NCBI GenBank assembly: GCA_045617585.1
Contig: JAZLIW010000176.1
Location: forward strand, 1-42,264
DNA from: CAKRZE01 sp045617585
GTDB taxonomy: Bacteria > Bacillota > Clostridia > Oscillospirales > CAG-272
Length of the DNA stretch: 42,264 nt
Direction of reading: 5' to 3'
Shown here: piece by piece, positions 42,187-42,264 of the stretch
How positions within the stretch are numbered: the stretch's first letter is position 1
Layout of the letters: every line of letters starts with the position of its first letter
Notes under the pieces: generated by a model
Told to the model about the DNA's origin: nothing
Databases searched by the model: none
Seen by the model: only the letters and a program-made list of their open reading frames with translations
Made by a program: the position numbers and the translations under genes

Positions 42187-42264
42187 GCACTCACCTCCCC
42201 ATTGATGATTTGAAGCGCTTCTGCCATAATAGTGAAAGAAAAAATGATTTGGTTAATCTTTTTT
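42183..42264 (-). CDS. C-terminal end of an upstream gene (cut by the right edge)
   Basis: The minus-strand frame that overlaps the sigma-factor start by 4 bp (ATGA) is open from the window edge for 26 codons and ends MAEALQIINGEVSA. The ribosome site of the sigma gene lies inside it. This is the usual layout of coupled genes, so a real gene probably enters from the right. It is too short to identify; a 14-residue leader peptide starting at the ATG at 42227 is the alternative. Confidence 0.55.
   Translation of the reverse strand, partial: KKINQIIFSFTIMAEALQIINGEVSA

Overview
The window reads as chromosomal DNA of a GC-rich, anaerobic Firmicute of the class Clostridia, most like gut Oscillospirales/Ruminococcaceae. 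That is inference from content: a T-terminated lysine riboswitch, Feo iron uptake with a small FeoB-associated Cys-rich protein, a RamA/RACE-type corrinoid activator, meso-diaminopimelate dehydrogenase, lipoprotein glycosidases, a secreted serpin, strong GGAGG-type ribosome sites and near-consensus sigma-A promoters. I found no rRNA, CRISPR array or insertion sequence. One tRNA gene (Leu, CAG anticodon) is present.

Layout, left to right. (1) 1-1425 (-): a translation-factor GTPase of the TetM/EF-G type, cut by the left edge. (2) 1632-9530: two very large exported carbohydrate-associated proteins transcribed divergently from a shared promoter region: a 1259-residue TIM-barrel lipoprotein (-) and a 1311-residue double beta-helix protein with an internal membrane hairpin (+). 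(3) 9654-15625 (-): an operon of beta-helix lipoprotein, Old Yellow Enzyme with Fe-S cysteines, short-chain dehydrogenase and fumarate-reductase-like flavoprotein. (4) 15878-20330: a DtxR-type iron repressor, a lipoprotein serpin, and feoA-feoB-Cys-rich protein with two DtxR-like operators on its promoter. (5) 20562-27001 (+): a corrinoid methyl-transfer cluster: two URO-D-fold methyltransferase-like proteins, a corrinoid protein, a homocysteine-methyltransferase-fold protein, a DUF2284-type Cys-rich protein, a reductive activator and a PH-domain protein. (6) 27115-33753 (-): a sugar-utilisation block: transaldolase, ADP-ribosylglycohydrolase-family protein, membrane protein, GH38 alpha-mannosidase and Gfo/Idh/MocA oxidoreductase. 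(7) 34033-34872 (+): a secreted, membrane-anchored protein with a Pro/Glu/Lys/Thr repeat stalk. (8) 34984-37953 (+): promoter, lysine riboswitch, terminator, then dapA-dapB-ddh. (9) 38024-40086 (-): sugar isomerase-like protein, D-2-hydroxyacid dehydrogenase and ABM-type monooxygenase. (10) 40405-40491 (+): tRNA-Leu. (11) 40639-42264 (-): visibly AT-rich DNA with a 515-residue ECF-type sigma factor carrying a long C-terminal extension, overlapped by the end of another gene. This looks like the edge of an acquired island next to the tRNA.

How the parts fit: regions 2, 3 and 6 suggest a commensal living on complex glycans, with exported lipoproteins binding or cutting polysaccharide and cytoplasmic enzymes processing the products. 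Region 5 is the best candidate for a little-described system. All parts of a corrinoid methyl-transfer chain are present, apparently taking a methyl group from an unidentified donor to a homocysteine-like acceptor, with two terminator-like hairpins inside the operon. Promoters were sought by eye for TTGACA/TATAAT-like pairs with 17-bp spacing, so the uniform spacing reported is partly a search bias.
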